64,000 nt of DNA. Source: Branchipolynoe longqiensis (lineage: Eukaryota > Annelida > Polychaeta > Phyllodocida > Polynoidae). The stretch spans positions 64,039,593 through 64,103,592 of the forward strand of contig CM059192.1 in NCBI GenBank assembly GCA_030323885.1, read 5' to 3'. The notes under the pieces are model-generated. The model had not been told where the DNA came from, did no database searches, and saw only the letters and a program-made list of their open reading frames with translations. Shown here one piece after another: positions 30,801 to 33,610 of this stretch. Made by a program: the position numbers and the translations under genes. Within the stretch, counting starts at the first letter, position 1. Every line of letters starts with the position of its first letter.

Positions 30801-33061
30801 AACAAGATATTTAATATATTTTTCTCAGAAAAATGATAGAAAACTCAAAACCATCGGACTATGCAACTTTAATGTTGCTCGGACGTAAAAGAACAACAAA
30901 CAAACAGAACAAAACTTTAATTTGAACAAGAATTCGGGAACTTGGTGCTCAACACTGTGTTGTATAGTAATATTGCGTCTCCGATTGTGAGCCAACATTA
31001 TCTGCCTTTCTTTAACACTTTTAACTATAAATAACGCATGCAAAATATACTAACACAATGGGCACGTTTCATGACCCAGTTCTCTCACTATACACTTGGT
31101 GGCAGCACCCGTTCCCAGTCCAAGTTGGCCATCATGGTTGGATAGAAGGGTGTAGGTGTGTGTGTTGGTGGTGTAGGTGTGTGGTGGGGGTGGGTGTGTG
31201 GTGGGGGTTTAGGGATGTGGTTGGGGTGTAGGTATGTGTCTGGTGGGGGTGTAGGTGTGTGTTGGGTGTGTGTGGTGGGAGTGTAGGTGTGTGGTGATGG
31301 TGTAGGTGTGTGGTGGGGGTTTAGGGATGTGGTGGAGGTGTAGATGTGTAGTGGGGTTTAGTGATGTGGTGGGGGTGTAGGTGTGTGGTGGGGGTTTAGG
31401 GATGTGGTGGGGGTGTAGGTATGTGTGTGGTGGGGGTGTAGGTGTGTGGTGGGTGCTTAGGGATGTGGTGGGGTGTAGGTGTGTGGTGGGGGTGTAGGTG
31501 TGTGGTGGGGTGGAGGTGTGTGGTGGGGGGTGTAGGTGTGTGGTGGGGGTGTAGGTGTCTGGTGGGGGTGGTGTCATGTGGTGGGGGTTTAGGGATGTGG
31601 TGGGGGTGTAGCTTTGTGGTGGGGGTGTAGGTGTGTGGTGGTGGTGTGTGGTGGGGGATTAGGGATTTGGTGGGGGTGTAGGTATGTGTGTGGTGGGGTG
31701 TAGGTGTGCGGTGAGGGTGTAGGAGTGTGGTGGAGGTGGAGGTGTGTGGTTTGTGTGTGTGGTGGTGTAGGTGTGTGGTGGTGGTGTGTGGTGGGGGTTT
31801 GGTGTGTGTAATTGAGGTGTAGCTGTGTGTGGTGAGGGTGTAGGTCTGTGTGTGGTGAGGGTGTAGGTGTGTGTGGTGTAGGTGTGGTGTGTGTGTGGTG
31901 AGGGTGTACGTGTGGTGGGGGTTTAGGGATGCTAAAGATTGTTAGGTGGTGCTCTGCAAGATACCCCTGCACCTCCACCACAAGCCACCTACACCCCAAC
32001 CACACACACCATCGACCCCCACCACACACATATACACCCCCAACACATCCCTACACCCCCACCACAACCCTAAACGCCCACCACACCCCTACACCCCACC
32101 ACACCCACCCCACCATACCCAGTCACCACACCCCCTACACCCCCACCACACCCCCCTACATCCCCATACACCCCCACCACACACACCATAATCCTCACCA
32201 CACCTTTCCACCTCCACAACACACCCACCACACAAACATACACACCCACCACACACCCACCATACACACCTACACCCCAATCACACCCACCACACAATAC
32301 CAACTCACCACACACCCCTACCACACACCCCTAAATCCACACCCCCCCACAACACACACCAAATTCCTCACCACACCCCTACACCTCCACCACACAAACA
32401 TATGTCCCCACCACACATCCACCATACGCACTCACCACCACCCATCCCCTAAATCCCCCCCCCCAACCACCCACACCAAAATCCTCACCACACCCCTACA
32501 CACCCACCACACAAACATACACCCCCACCATACACCCACCATACACACCTACACCCCTCAACCCAACTACACACCCTCAACCCCCTCTTATTTACACACA
32601 CTTGATAGTAGAAGGAACTGCTTCTATCCAACCAAAGCATTACATGAAACCGGCATGGTGCGCCATCTGACGAGAGAATCATGCAAACTGAAAGGTCCCC
32701 ATTCGAACATGTATAATGATAAAAACAAAAGATGTTGGTAGTGTAAAACATAATTGGGTAGTCGCCGTGGATGATGGGTAAGTCTCAGTGACCCTGCCTG
32801 ACCTTGCCTTCCACTCTCCACGCAGAGTCAGCCCTGGAATCCCGGGTGGAAAACCTGAGCCTCAGCTCGGACAGCCTCGACATGATCGACCGGGACAGCC
32901 AGGCAGCCGACCTGGACAACAGCGCAGGCACATGGGCCATGCACCATGCGCACAGCACCAGCCTCGTCGACCTGACGGGTCACGTGACTGACGGCGAGAA
33001 GCCAGACGACAGGACGATGCAGAAGAGGCTTAGTGAGGCCCCGCTAAATATGGAACTGTGA
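757..33061 (+). CDS. SH3BP5: SH3BP5 (Sab/REI-1) family Rab11 GEF, eight exons, 341 aa
   Basis: Joining 757-801, 11470-11532, 13700-13828, 16659-16844, 19410-19540, 28444-28486, 30249-30441 and 32826-33061 gives 1026 nt in one uninterrupted frame; every intron is GT-AG. The product is a long alpha-helical coiled coil matching the SH3BP5 family along its length: [31 protein letters not shown]...[20 protein letters not shown], then a C-terminal [13 protein letters not shown] like the ALExRxxxLSL end of vertebrate SH3BP5. Known role of the family: guanine-nucleotide exchange on Rab11 in membrane traffic; vertebrate SH3BP5 also binds BTK and docks JNK on mitochondria. At 341 residues it is shorter than human SH3BP5 (455) because the linker after the helical domain is short; the JNK-docking LPSPVSLSEF stretch is not seen. 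Introns of 1.8-10.7 kb are full of repeats. Exon 1 is the least certain part. The symbol denotes the family; paralogue status (SH3BP5 or SH3BP5L) is not resolved. Confidence 0.88.
802..1600. repeat. Minisatellite starting at the exon 1 donor
   Basis: Variable 20-27-bp units around GTAGCGGCAGGCTGTGTGAG. The repeat sequence begins within a few bases of the exon 1 splice donor and ends in a C-rich stretch. The 200-400-residue minus-strand ORFs here are repeat artefacts. Confidence 0.85.
1601..1750. other. Short unique intronic stretch
   Basis: Non-repetitive sequence between two minisatellites. No coding, RNA or element signature was recognised. Confidence 0.5.
1751..2110. repeat. G-rich minisatellite (GTGAGGTGTGGGGGGC units)
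   Basis: Tandem units of about 14-18 bp, differing mostly in the length of the G run. Purine asymmetry is strong. With many G runs per 100 bp the G strand could form quadruplexes (inference). Confidence 0.85.
2135..2630. repeat. 10-bp CAGCCTCCAC minisatellite
   Basis: Tandem CAGCCTCCAC units with scattered variants such as CAGCATCCAC and ACAAGCCTCC. Open frames on both strands come from the repeat. Confidence 0.85.
2631..2990. other. Intron 1 spacer, partly AC-rich
   Basis: About 360 bp of low-complexity CACACA-rich DNA followed by unique sequence. No gene, RNA or element was recognised. Confidence 0.5.
2991..3570. repeat. 11-bp satellite ACACCCTGCAC, outer left block of an inverted duplication
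   Basis: Tandem 11-bp units (ACACCCTGCAC). The same unit in reverse complement makes up 6236-7350. Because 3 x 11 = 33, long frames stay open; these are not genes. Confidence 0.9.
3571..3795. repeat. Left inner arm of the inverted duplication (GTGGGTGTC-type repeat)
   Basis: A GTGGGTGTCTGTGGGT-type irregular repeat. Its irregular landmarks (TGTGGGTTCTGTGTGGGTG, then TGTAGATATGTGTGGGTGGG) recur in the same order in reverse complement at about 5600-5830. This is a true inverted duplication and not two independent simple repeats. Confidence 0.8.
3796..4020. repeat. Short tandem repeat with GTGAGTGGGTGACACACAGG units
   Basis: About three copies of a 29-bp unit containing GGAGGAGCGTGAGTGGGTGA, then GT-rich sequence and a C10 run near 3947. 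Confidence 0.7.
4021..4390. other. Unique AT-rich intronic stretch
   Basis: Non-repetitive DNA forming part of the spacer between the inverted arms. No coding or element signature was recognised. Confidence 0.5.
4391..4705. repeat. Polypyrimidine (CT-rich) tract
   Basis: About 300 bp made almost only of C and T (CCTCC, CCCTTCC, TCTCC). This is a homopurine-homopyrimidine tract able in principle to form triplex DNA (inference). The ORFs of 124-147 aa here are artefacts. Confidence 0.85.
4706..5059. repeat. TAGATCT-rich stretch and unique AT-rich DNA
   Basis: From about 4755 to 4885, TCTAGATTTGGATT / AGATCTGGATAAAT-like words recur imperfectly. The rest is unique, with nothing recognised. Confidence 0.5.
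5060..5155 (+). mobile_element. LINE/SINE 3' end with (AAAC)n tail
   Basis: The stretch has a TTTGACCCCCAATCATCGATG-like motif, a G run, GCGTTAAATAAACAAACAAACA and then flanking DNA. The same 3' end occurs in reverse at 36840-36915, attached to a LINE with coding remnants, which identifies this as a severely 5'-truncated copy. Confidence 0.6.
5156..5510. other. Unique spacer, nothing recognised
   Basis: AT-rich non-repetitive DNA with a minus-strand 67-codon frame that resembles nothing I know. No element ends were recognised. Confidence 0.4.
5511..6060. repeat. Right inner arm of the inverted duplication (GACACCCAC-type)
   Basis: GACACCCACAGACACCC-type repeat, the reverse complement of 3571-3795. 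It extends further because two later segments (about 5780-5880 and 5890-6000) are themselves tandem copies. A minus-strand frame of 136 aa is a repeat artefact. Confidence 0.85.
6061..6235. other. Short unique stretch
   Basis: Non-repetitive DNA between the two right-hand satellite blocks. Nothing was recognised. Confidence 0.4.
6236..7350. repeat. 11-bp satellite GTGCAGGGTGT, outer right block
   Basis: Roughly 100 tandem copies of an 11-bp unit (GTGCAGGGTGT), the reverse complement of the block at 2991-3570. It abuts a Gypsy reverse transcriptase fragment with no spacer. Minus-strand frames up to 408 codons and Cys-rich plus frames are repeat artefacts. Confidence 0.92.
7351..7473 (+). pseudogene. 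Ty3/Gypsy reverse transcriptase fragment (FGLTNAP...YLDD)
   Basis: About 40 codons read [17 protein letters not shown] followed about 14 residues later by YLDDVVIS, then a stop (TGA, 7471-7473). FGLxNAPxxFQ (motif B) and YxDD (motif C, catalytic Asp pair) are hallmarks of Ty3/Gypsy polymerases, where this stretch lies in the palm of a much longer Pol. Nothing else of Pol is attached: the satellite touches its 5' side and no RNase H or integrase follows. It is a dead fragment in intron 1. Confidence 0.8.
7501..8118 (+). pseudogene. Decayed ORF of unknown origin, two in-frame TGA codons
   Basis: One frame stays open from the ATG at 7501 to TAG at 8116-8118 apart from two TGA codons (near 7591 and 7783). 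That is longer than expected by chance in AT-rich DNA. It has basic patches ([17 protein letters not shown]) and ends [24 protein letters not shown]. The last part weakly recalls the start of a CBM21 glycogen-targeting domain of PPP1R3-type subunits, but I would not assign it. It follows the Gypsy fragment by about 30 bp and could be retroelement-derived or a host pseudogene. Codon use is AT-rich, unlike the SH3BP5-like exons. Confidence 0.35.
8119..9355. other. Unique AT-rich intronic DNA with one unassigned 136-codon frame
   Basis: A plus-strand frame at 8678-9088 (136 codons, ending with a [16 protein letters not shown] zinc-finger-like CxxC...H stretch) is open but resembles no family I know, and its AT-rich composition matches its surroundings. 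Chance or element remnant is as likely as a gene. The rest shows no signal. Confidence 0.3.
9356..9790. repeat. Degenerate tandem duplication with AGCTCAGCTNAAA motifs
   Basis: A segment of about 95 bp (GGGGAGGCATAGGTAATGCC ... AGCTCAGCTCAAATGAT) at about 9379-9466 recurs at about 9555-9645. Two shorter copies of its second half (AATCACTTT..AAGT.. GGTGACAGCTCAGCTAAAAGGTG) follow at about 9670-9710 and 9728-9786. Confidence 0.75.
9791..10195. other. Unique AT-rich intronic DNA
   Basis: Short local duplications (AACTACAAAACTATATTA twice near 9843; TTCATTTGAAATTCATGGACATA twice near 10046 and 10109) but no recognised element or gene. Confidence 0.4.
10196..10500 (+). mobile_element. Degenerate copy of the ATAGTCCGATG MITE family
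   Basis: Starts with GCTGCATAGTC and keeps the family's internal words (TAGATTTGAACCTA, AAGTCAATGCAATAGAACCTGTTA, CATGTTTATACCTCAAATAT) in order. The far end is lost. Better copies are at 30530, 36271 and 44621. Confidence 0.6.
10505..10575 (-). mobile_element. SINE 3'-end fragment
   Basis: GTTGTTTTACGTCCTAGCAA followed by CATCTAACGTCATATCAGGA is the reverse complement of the 3' tail of the tRNA-derived SINE seen in full at 51775-52115. Confidence 0.7.
10576..11440. repeat. 35-bp minisatellite ending just before exon 2
   Basis: About 24 copies of a 35-bp unit, roughly CATATACAGTGGTATATATC followed by ACAGTAGGAGACTGT. The unit is partly self-complementary (ACAGT...ACTGT). The array ends about 30 bp before the exon 2 acceptor. 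Confidence 0.9.
11470..11532 (+). CDS. SH3BP5: SH3BP5-like exon 2 (residues 16-36)
   Basis: Acceptor TTTTCACCAG, 21 codons [21 protein letters not shown], donor GTAAGT at 11533. It aligns with the family's first helix (human GELEKLNQSTDDINRRETEL). Phase 0 at both ends. Confidence 0.85.
11584..12233. mobile_element. MITE-like element, GGCCCGGTCACATAC terminal inverted repeats
   Basis: A 28-bp terminal inverted repeat beginning AAGGCCCGGTCACATACACG matches the other end (11584-11611 and 12206-12233) with one mismatch. The interior is non-coding and built of short recurring words (GTAGTTCAACATAGTTCAA, ATACTCTAGCATACTCTA). A TGA target duplication is possible. It lies about 50 bp after exon 2. 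Related termini occur at 17014-17817 and 38883-39484. Confidence 0.8.
12234..12835. other. Unique intron 2 DNA
   Basis: About 600 bp with no repeats, element ends or convincing coding frame. Confidence 0.4.
12836..13085 (-). mobile_element. tRNA-derived SINE, 3'-shortened
   Basis: Reverse-oriented copy with body words GACCCGATATCCCACACAGTCACA, CATCCTATCCTATTAATGC and the tRNA-like head (GGGATTCGAACCCCTGACC, containing the complement of a B box). It lacks the GTAAAAC tail. Confidence 0.8.
13236..13455. repeat. Hexameric AATGCG/AATGTG repeat
   Basis: Imperfect 6-bp repeat (GAATGCGAATGTGAATGCAAAT) upstream of exon 3. The repeat keeps several frames open, giving false ORFs of 70-190 codons. Confidence 0.85.
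13700..13828 (+). CDS. SH3BP5: SH3BP5-like exon 3 (residues 37-79)
   Basis: Acceptor CTGCCACAG, 43 codons starting [20 protein letters not shown] and containing [17 protein letters not shown], donor GTCAGT at 13829. It matches the family's first helical hairpin (IEKARPYYEARRLA in human SH3BP5L). Strong GC-rich third positions contrast with the AT-rich intron. Confidence 0.92.
13829..14110. other. Start of intron 3, unique
   Basis: Unique sequence between exon 3 and a long AC-rich array. The first 60 bp carries CGCGCCACGACCGCC, GC-rich like the exon. Nothing was recognised. Confidence 0.4.
14111..15430. repeat. Long ACACAACACAA-type minisatellite
   Basis: About 1.3 kb of 10-bp-like units (AACACAACACAAACACAACA) diverging toward the 3' side into CACAATGCAAACACAATCCA. 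Plus frames up to 236 codons and minus frames up to 270 ([10 protein letters not shown]) are repeat artefacts. Confidence 0.92.
15431..15694. other. Unique intron 3 DNA
   Basis: About 260 bp with no recognised feature. Confidence 0.4.
15695..16025 (-). mobile_element. tRNA-derived SINE, nearly full length
   Basis: Reads from the 3' tail (GTTGGAGTTTTACATCCTGG) through the body (GATATCCCACTCAGTCAGAA, TATCCTGACACTGAGC) to the tRNA-like head near 15960-16020, in reverse orientation. A short (AT)n follows. Confidence 0.85.
16196..16580. repeat. 21-bp minisatellite carrying AP-1-like TGAGTCA words, before exon 4
   Basis: Tandem units of about 21 bp, GTGAGGTGTGAGTCATGATG. By eye 14 units contain TGAGTCA, the AP-1/bZIP consensus. 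The array stops about 80 bp before the exon 4 acceptor. Whether it binds anything is unknown. Confidence 0.88.
16659..16844 (+). CDS. SH3BP5: SH3BP5-like exon 4 (residues 80-141)
   Basis: Acceptor CTCGACCCGCAG, 62 codons from [20 protein letters not shown] to DNWNKATQR, donor GTGAGC at 16845. It aligns with the family's long second helix ending in NHATQR. Phase 0. The frame stays open past the donor for 38 codons (to 16961) through a [15 protein letters not shown] stretch; retention of the intron would give an acidic tail. Confidence 0.92.
16845..17013. other. Start of intron 4
   Basis: Begins with a short hexameric repeat (CCCAAACCCAAACCCGAAGC; GACCCCGATCCCGATTCCG), then unique DNA. Confidence 0.5.
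17014..17817. mobile_element. MITE-like element, AGCCCCAATCACACCTACC termini, GATCCGG-rich core
   Basis: The ends AGCCCCAATCACACCTACC (17014) and GGTAGGTGTGACTGGGGCT (17799-17817) are inverted repeats with one mismatch. The 800-bp interior is an irregular array of short words (GATCCGG, GTCCGGG, CCCGGAT) in both orientations. TAG flanks both sides. The 162-codon minus frame ([11 protein letters not shown]) is an artefact. Confidence 0.75.
17818..19409. other. Remainder of intron 4
   Basis: Mostly unique. It contains a SINE 3'-tail scrap (GGCACGTAAAACCCCAACAA, 17855-17882), a poly-C run (about 18610-18635) and a perfect 24-bp palindrome centred at about 19247 (CAACAAGTTG/CGCAACTTGTTG). A related, imperfect palindrome lies near 17960. 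No gene was recognised. Confidence 0.45.
19410..19540 (+). CDS. SH3BP5: SH3BP5-like exon 5 (residues 142-185)
   Basis: Acceptor CTTGTGCAG, then [20 protein letters not shown] and [16 protein letters not shown], ending with the first two bases of a split codon before donor GTAAGT at 19541. It aligns with the family's third helix (VMEAEQTKTRSELVHKETAA; KLKRAINKS). Confidence 0.9.
19541..20585. repeat. 32-bp minisatellite seeded on the exon 5 splice donor
   Basis: About 32 copies of a 32-bp unit, TGCTGGGTAAGTCATCGGGT + AGTGTCAGTGGA. The first copy starts exactly at the exon 5 donor (GGCAG|GTAAGTCATCGGGTAGT). I count 24 GTAAGT hexamers including the true donor, plus four GTGAGT, so almost every unit carries a consensus-like 5' splice site. 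Confidence 0.92.
20586..21368. other. Unique intron 5 DNA
   Basis: About 780 bp with no recognised element. The words ATTCCCCACCAATGTATTTT / CGGAATATTTTACACCA near 21150 recur at about 10455 and 28215, hinting at one more degraded repeat family. Confidence 0.4.
21369..21770. mobile_element. MITE with TAGATAAAGGATTCACC termini
   Basis: About 400 bp. The left end TAGATAAAGGATTCACCGGG + TACTCGCAGTACACAGGTGA is mirrored at the right end with a few changes. No coding capacity. A second copy in opposite orientation is at 53979-54326 and the interiors match throughout. Confidence 0.85.
21955..22085 (-). mobile_element. SINE fragment (tRNA-like head side)
   Basis: Words CCCTATCCTAGTAATATTGA, AAGTCATTGGTTTGACTTGG and GGGTTCGAATCCTACAACCT match the head half of the common SINE in reverse orientation. 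Confidence 0.75.
22276..22620. mobile_element. Half copy of the foldback element family
   Basis: Left arm only: GGGGCCGTATGCATGGGGTG, GTGTTAGCGAGCCAAAAC, CAAATCTATTCAATCCTATC up to the GCCGCCGCC centre. Full copies are at 47827-48556 and 62472-63210. It is followed at 22627-22645 by a stray piece of the 32-bp minisatellite. Confidence 0.8.
22627..22728. repeat. Stray 32-bp minisatellite piece and AT microsatellite
   Basis: TAAGTCATCGGGTAGTGTC (22627-22645) is identical to the 32-bp array that ends 2 kb upstream. (AT)n at 22714-22730 is the left flank of the DIRS element. Confidence 0.7.
22729..22799. repeat. DIRS left terminal repeat
   Basis: Begins ATTTTACCTCGGTATACAGC. Bases 22729-22774 reappear as exact reverse complement at 27795-27840, and 22766-22799 reappear exactly inverted at 28038-28071. 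Confidence 0.88.
23473..24822 (+). CDS. DIRS element ORF1, gag-like, 449 aa, intact
   Basis: Starts [15 protein letters not shown] at 23473; an upstream in-frame ATG at 23392 is less likely. The N-terminal third is acidic and Pro-rich. A long basic run (lysines around residues 120-155, [11 protein letters not shown]) could serve as a nuclear or nucleic-acid-binding signal. The centre is helical ([36 protein letters not shown]) and the C-terminus is an RG/RP-rich tail ([19 protein letters not shown]) typical of RNA-binding Gag-like ORF1 products. No zinc knuckle. No internal stop in 450 codons. It ends 66 bp before the first annotated-style start of the polymerase frame, which is itself open across this end. 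Confidence 0.8.
   Translation: MATKRSKRVAAAAEGRAPRASDEEYDSSPVLLAMPSPQPGAHIISEPEEETVPDGPTVPDWEARWMAMESHILSLKPPPSLKRHRPGFQDESDWEDFSETDSAIEPRAPPPPPPKRSKKKKHVTSSGDEFTKERNKSGLRKKRKTKSKKKKKKKRKDSSSSDSTESDSDTQYEGVYAAIGGKVSKKVEKPKAKRVKTTTPMRETINGHFRTFKPAEIISKLGDELTGIKGVPNSIIKEMDRDVNMTEDRKKFESVLHLAHKAVLGTLTAITPVANRMQRENKFSSMAKTMDKGIALLTAAGNYLSYRRYENVFKSVCTDTGKEVARSKKVTDNDGKEYTLFLAPEPIKGKPLDKTKMFGGQLQYLYKEVETAAKSGKNMDGKKKQEAPRFKRSRGDFRPRRLGRGARPGSHFSQSFRGRGTRPGWTDNTARPLGRGFNSPRPFQRGGSK
24888..26723 (+). pseudogene. DIRS element reverse transcriptase-RNase H ORF with one nonsense codon
   Basis: The frame is open upstream across the gag stop (-1 relative to gag) and has no early ATG, so translation may need frameshifting or another route. 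RT motifs are clear: [22 protein letters not shown] fingers, [12 protein letters not shown] (motif A Asp) and [16 protein letters not shown] (motif B). The YxDD box is not intact: near 25455-25475 it reads GHIGDSFIM with one Asp and seems to lack a few residues. RNase H follows: [33 protein letters not shown], then [13 protein letters not shown] at 26223-26225 cuts the frame before the last RNase H Asp; the same frame continues to 26723 with family-typical sequence ([24 protein letters not shown]). Likely non-functional. Confidence 0.85.
26573..27640 (+). pseudogene. DIRS element tyrosine recombinase ORF, frameshifted at its end
   Basis: Overlaps the end of the polymerase frame by about 150 nt. 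The 355-codon frame opens at a TTG (first ATG at 26807), so its start is uncertain. The N-terminal SAM-like domain ([20 protein letters not shown]) is followed by the catalytic domain with Arg in TGHRGQT (R207), the HxxR box HSTR (H316, R319) and His in AHAGW (H339). The frame then stops at ITTND. The expected catalytic tyrosine, in an FAKxY context, lies just past a run of five A in the neighbouring frame, which stays open for about 20 codons to 27681. A one-base length change in that A run explains the loss. Confidence 0.85.
27795..27928. repeat. DIRS internal complementary region (circle-junction template)
   Basis: 27795-27840 is the exact reverse complement of the left end (22729-22774). 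27841-27928 is the reverse complement of the right end (about 28067-28154) with one visible mismatch. Together they are the inverse of the right-end/left-end junction, the defining feature of DIRS elements. Confidence 0.9.
28038..28154. repeat. DIRS right terminal repeat
   Basis: Starts with ATTGCTGGACCCGGATGTGC, the inverse of the left repeat core, and ends ...CGTATAACTATACT beside an (AT)n tract. The outer parts of left and right repeats are only similar (CCTCGGTATACAGCCTCAGG against CCCGAGGTATAAGCCTCGGG), as in other DIRS elements with imperfect termini. Confidence 0.88.
28155..28443. other. End of intron 5
   Basis: (AT)n flank of the DIRS element, then unique DNA. A weak SINE-tail scrap (TTGAGATGTTGCTAGATGAA, 28363-28382) is the only recognisable piece. 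Confidence 0.4.
28444..28486 (+). CDS. SH3BP5: SH3BP5-like exon 6 (residues 185-199)
   Basis: Acceptor ACTTGCAG; its first base completes the codon begun in exon 5, giving [15 protein letters not shown], then donor GTGAGT at 28487. It matches the conserved S(R/K)PYFELK...L turn between the last two helices of the family. This 43-nt micro-exon is confirmed by phase at both ends. Confidence 0.88.
28487..28680. other. Start of intron 6, unique
   Basis: No recognised feature in about 190 bp. Confidence 0.4.
28681..29470 (-). pseudogene. 5'-truncated LINE, reverse transcriptase C-terminal part
   Basis: The minus strand reads an open frame of about 250 codons: [66 protein letters not shown] and [10 protein letters not shown]. 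This is the thumb and C-terminal region of a non-LTR reverse transcriptase; the catalytic palm and endonuclease are absent. The 3' end carries a (TTGA)n tail (CAATCAATCAATCAAT at 28682 on the plus strand). The truncation point is near 29430-29470. The frame is free of stops, so the insertion is not old. Confidence 0.88.
29471..29644. other. Unique intron 6 DNA
   Basis: No recognised feature. Confidence 0.35.
29645..30246. repeat. TGACCT-rich minisatellite abutting exon 7
   Basis: Irregular 11-bp-based repeat (TGACCTCTTGT, TGACCTCCTGT) that runs to the exon 7 acceptor. TGACCT is the complement of the nuclear-receptor half-site AGGTCA. Several neighbouring copies are spaced 11 bp apart (DR5 geometry), for example 30018, 30029 and 30040, and 29772/29783 and 29791/29802. 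Confidence 0.85.
30249..30441 (+). CDS. SH3BP5: SH3BP5-like exon 7 (residues 200-264)
   Basis: Acceptor TGCTCACAG, then [20 protein letters not shown] and [14 protein letters not shown] (family: LQAKLTLAKGEYKMALKNLE..ISDEIHERR), then a Gly/Asp-rich linker [20 protein letters not shown]. It ends with one base of a split codon; donor GTAATC at 30442. This is the end of the helical Rab11-binding domain. Confidence 0.9.
30530..30872. mobile_element. MITE of the ATAGTCCGATG family
   Basis: Ends GCTGCGTGGTCCGATGAAG and CCATCGGACTATGCAACTTT form imperfect inverted repeats. About 340 bp, non-coding. It shares its interior with 36271-36634 and 44621-45020. Confidence 0.8.
30873..30915 (+). mobile_element. 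SINE 3' tail scrap
   Basis: TGTTGCTCGGACGTAAAAGA followed by ACAACAAACAAACAGAAC, the common SINE/LINE 3' end, attached directly to the MITE end. Confidence 0.65.
31141..31930. repeat. GGTGTAGGTGTGTGGTGGGG minisatellite, left half of an inverted pair
   Basis: Irregular 20-21-bp units on the GT strand. It faces the complementary array at 31965-32590 across about 35 bp of unique DNA. Confidence 0.88.
31965..32595. repeat. CACCACACCCCTACACCCC minisatellite, right half of an inverted pair
   Basis: Complementary composition to 31141-31930 (CCACCACACACCCACCATAC, CCCCTACACCCCCACCAC). Open frames up to 270 codons are artefacts. Confidence 0.88.
32596..32825. other. End of intron 7 with a stray 32-bp minisatellite-like unit
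   Basis: 32754-32790 (TTGGGTAGTCGCCGTGGATG, ATGGGTAAGTCTCAGTG) resembles one unit of the intron 5 minisatellite. The rest is unique, ending in a pyrimidine-rich acceptor tract (CTTGCCTTCCACTCTCCACGCAG). Confidence 0.55.
32826..33061 (+). CDS. SH3BP5: SH3BP5-like exon 8 (residues 264-341, stop)
   Basis: Acceptor CCACGCAG; two bases complete the split Glu codon, then [20 protein letters not shown], a Ser/Asp-rich tail with [13 protein letters not shown] and [12 protein letters not shown], stop TGA 33059-33061. [11 protein letters not shown] matches the conserved ALExRxxxLSL motif at the C-terminus of vertebrate SH3BP5. Confidence 0.88.
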
Positions 33062-33610
33062 CATCACGCCGGTGCTGGGGTCAGGGGGTGGTAGAGGATG
33101 CGCGCGGAGAGGACTGTCACACTCTCAACCATGTGGCGATAAAGCATGGTGGGGTGATGTGACAGCAGGCTGGTGTCACAGTTGGTTAGAGCAGTCGCGG
33201 AGGGGGGGGTCATTATGACACTGTCAACCGTATGGAATCAGGCGTGGTGGGTGACAGCACGCTGGTGTCACAGTTAGAGCAGTTTTGGAGAGGTGTTTGT
33301 GACACTGTCAGCCATGTGGGAATAAAGCATGATGCTGTGACCAGGCTGGTGTCACAGTTAGGGCAGTTGTTGAGAGGTGATTGTGACACTGTCCACCATA
33401 TGGTATAAAGGCATGGTGCAGTGACAGCAGGCTGGTGTCACAATTAGAGCAGTTGTGGAAAGGCACTGTGATACTGTCAACCATGTGGTAAAAAGCATTG
33501 TGCTGTGACAGTAGGCCAATCTGGCAGTTAGCACAGCTGCAGAGATGACTGATACACTGTCAACACTGCGGAAACAAGCATGGTGCTGTGACGGCATGCT
33601 GGTCATGCTA
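33062..33610. repeat. 3' UTR with an 85-bp tandem repeat
   Basis: Five to six diverged copies of an 82-98-bp unit (GACACTGTCAACCATGTGG ... GGCTGGTGTCACAGTTAGAG) start shortly after the stop codon. Confidence 0.8.
33321..33326 (+). terminator. Candidate poly(A) signal AATAAA of the SH3BP5-like gene
   Basis: First exact AATAAA after the stop codon, inside one unit of the 85-bp repeat. The other units have AT-AAA variants at the same place. A second AATAAA lies at 33831. Confidence 0.4.
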
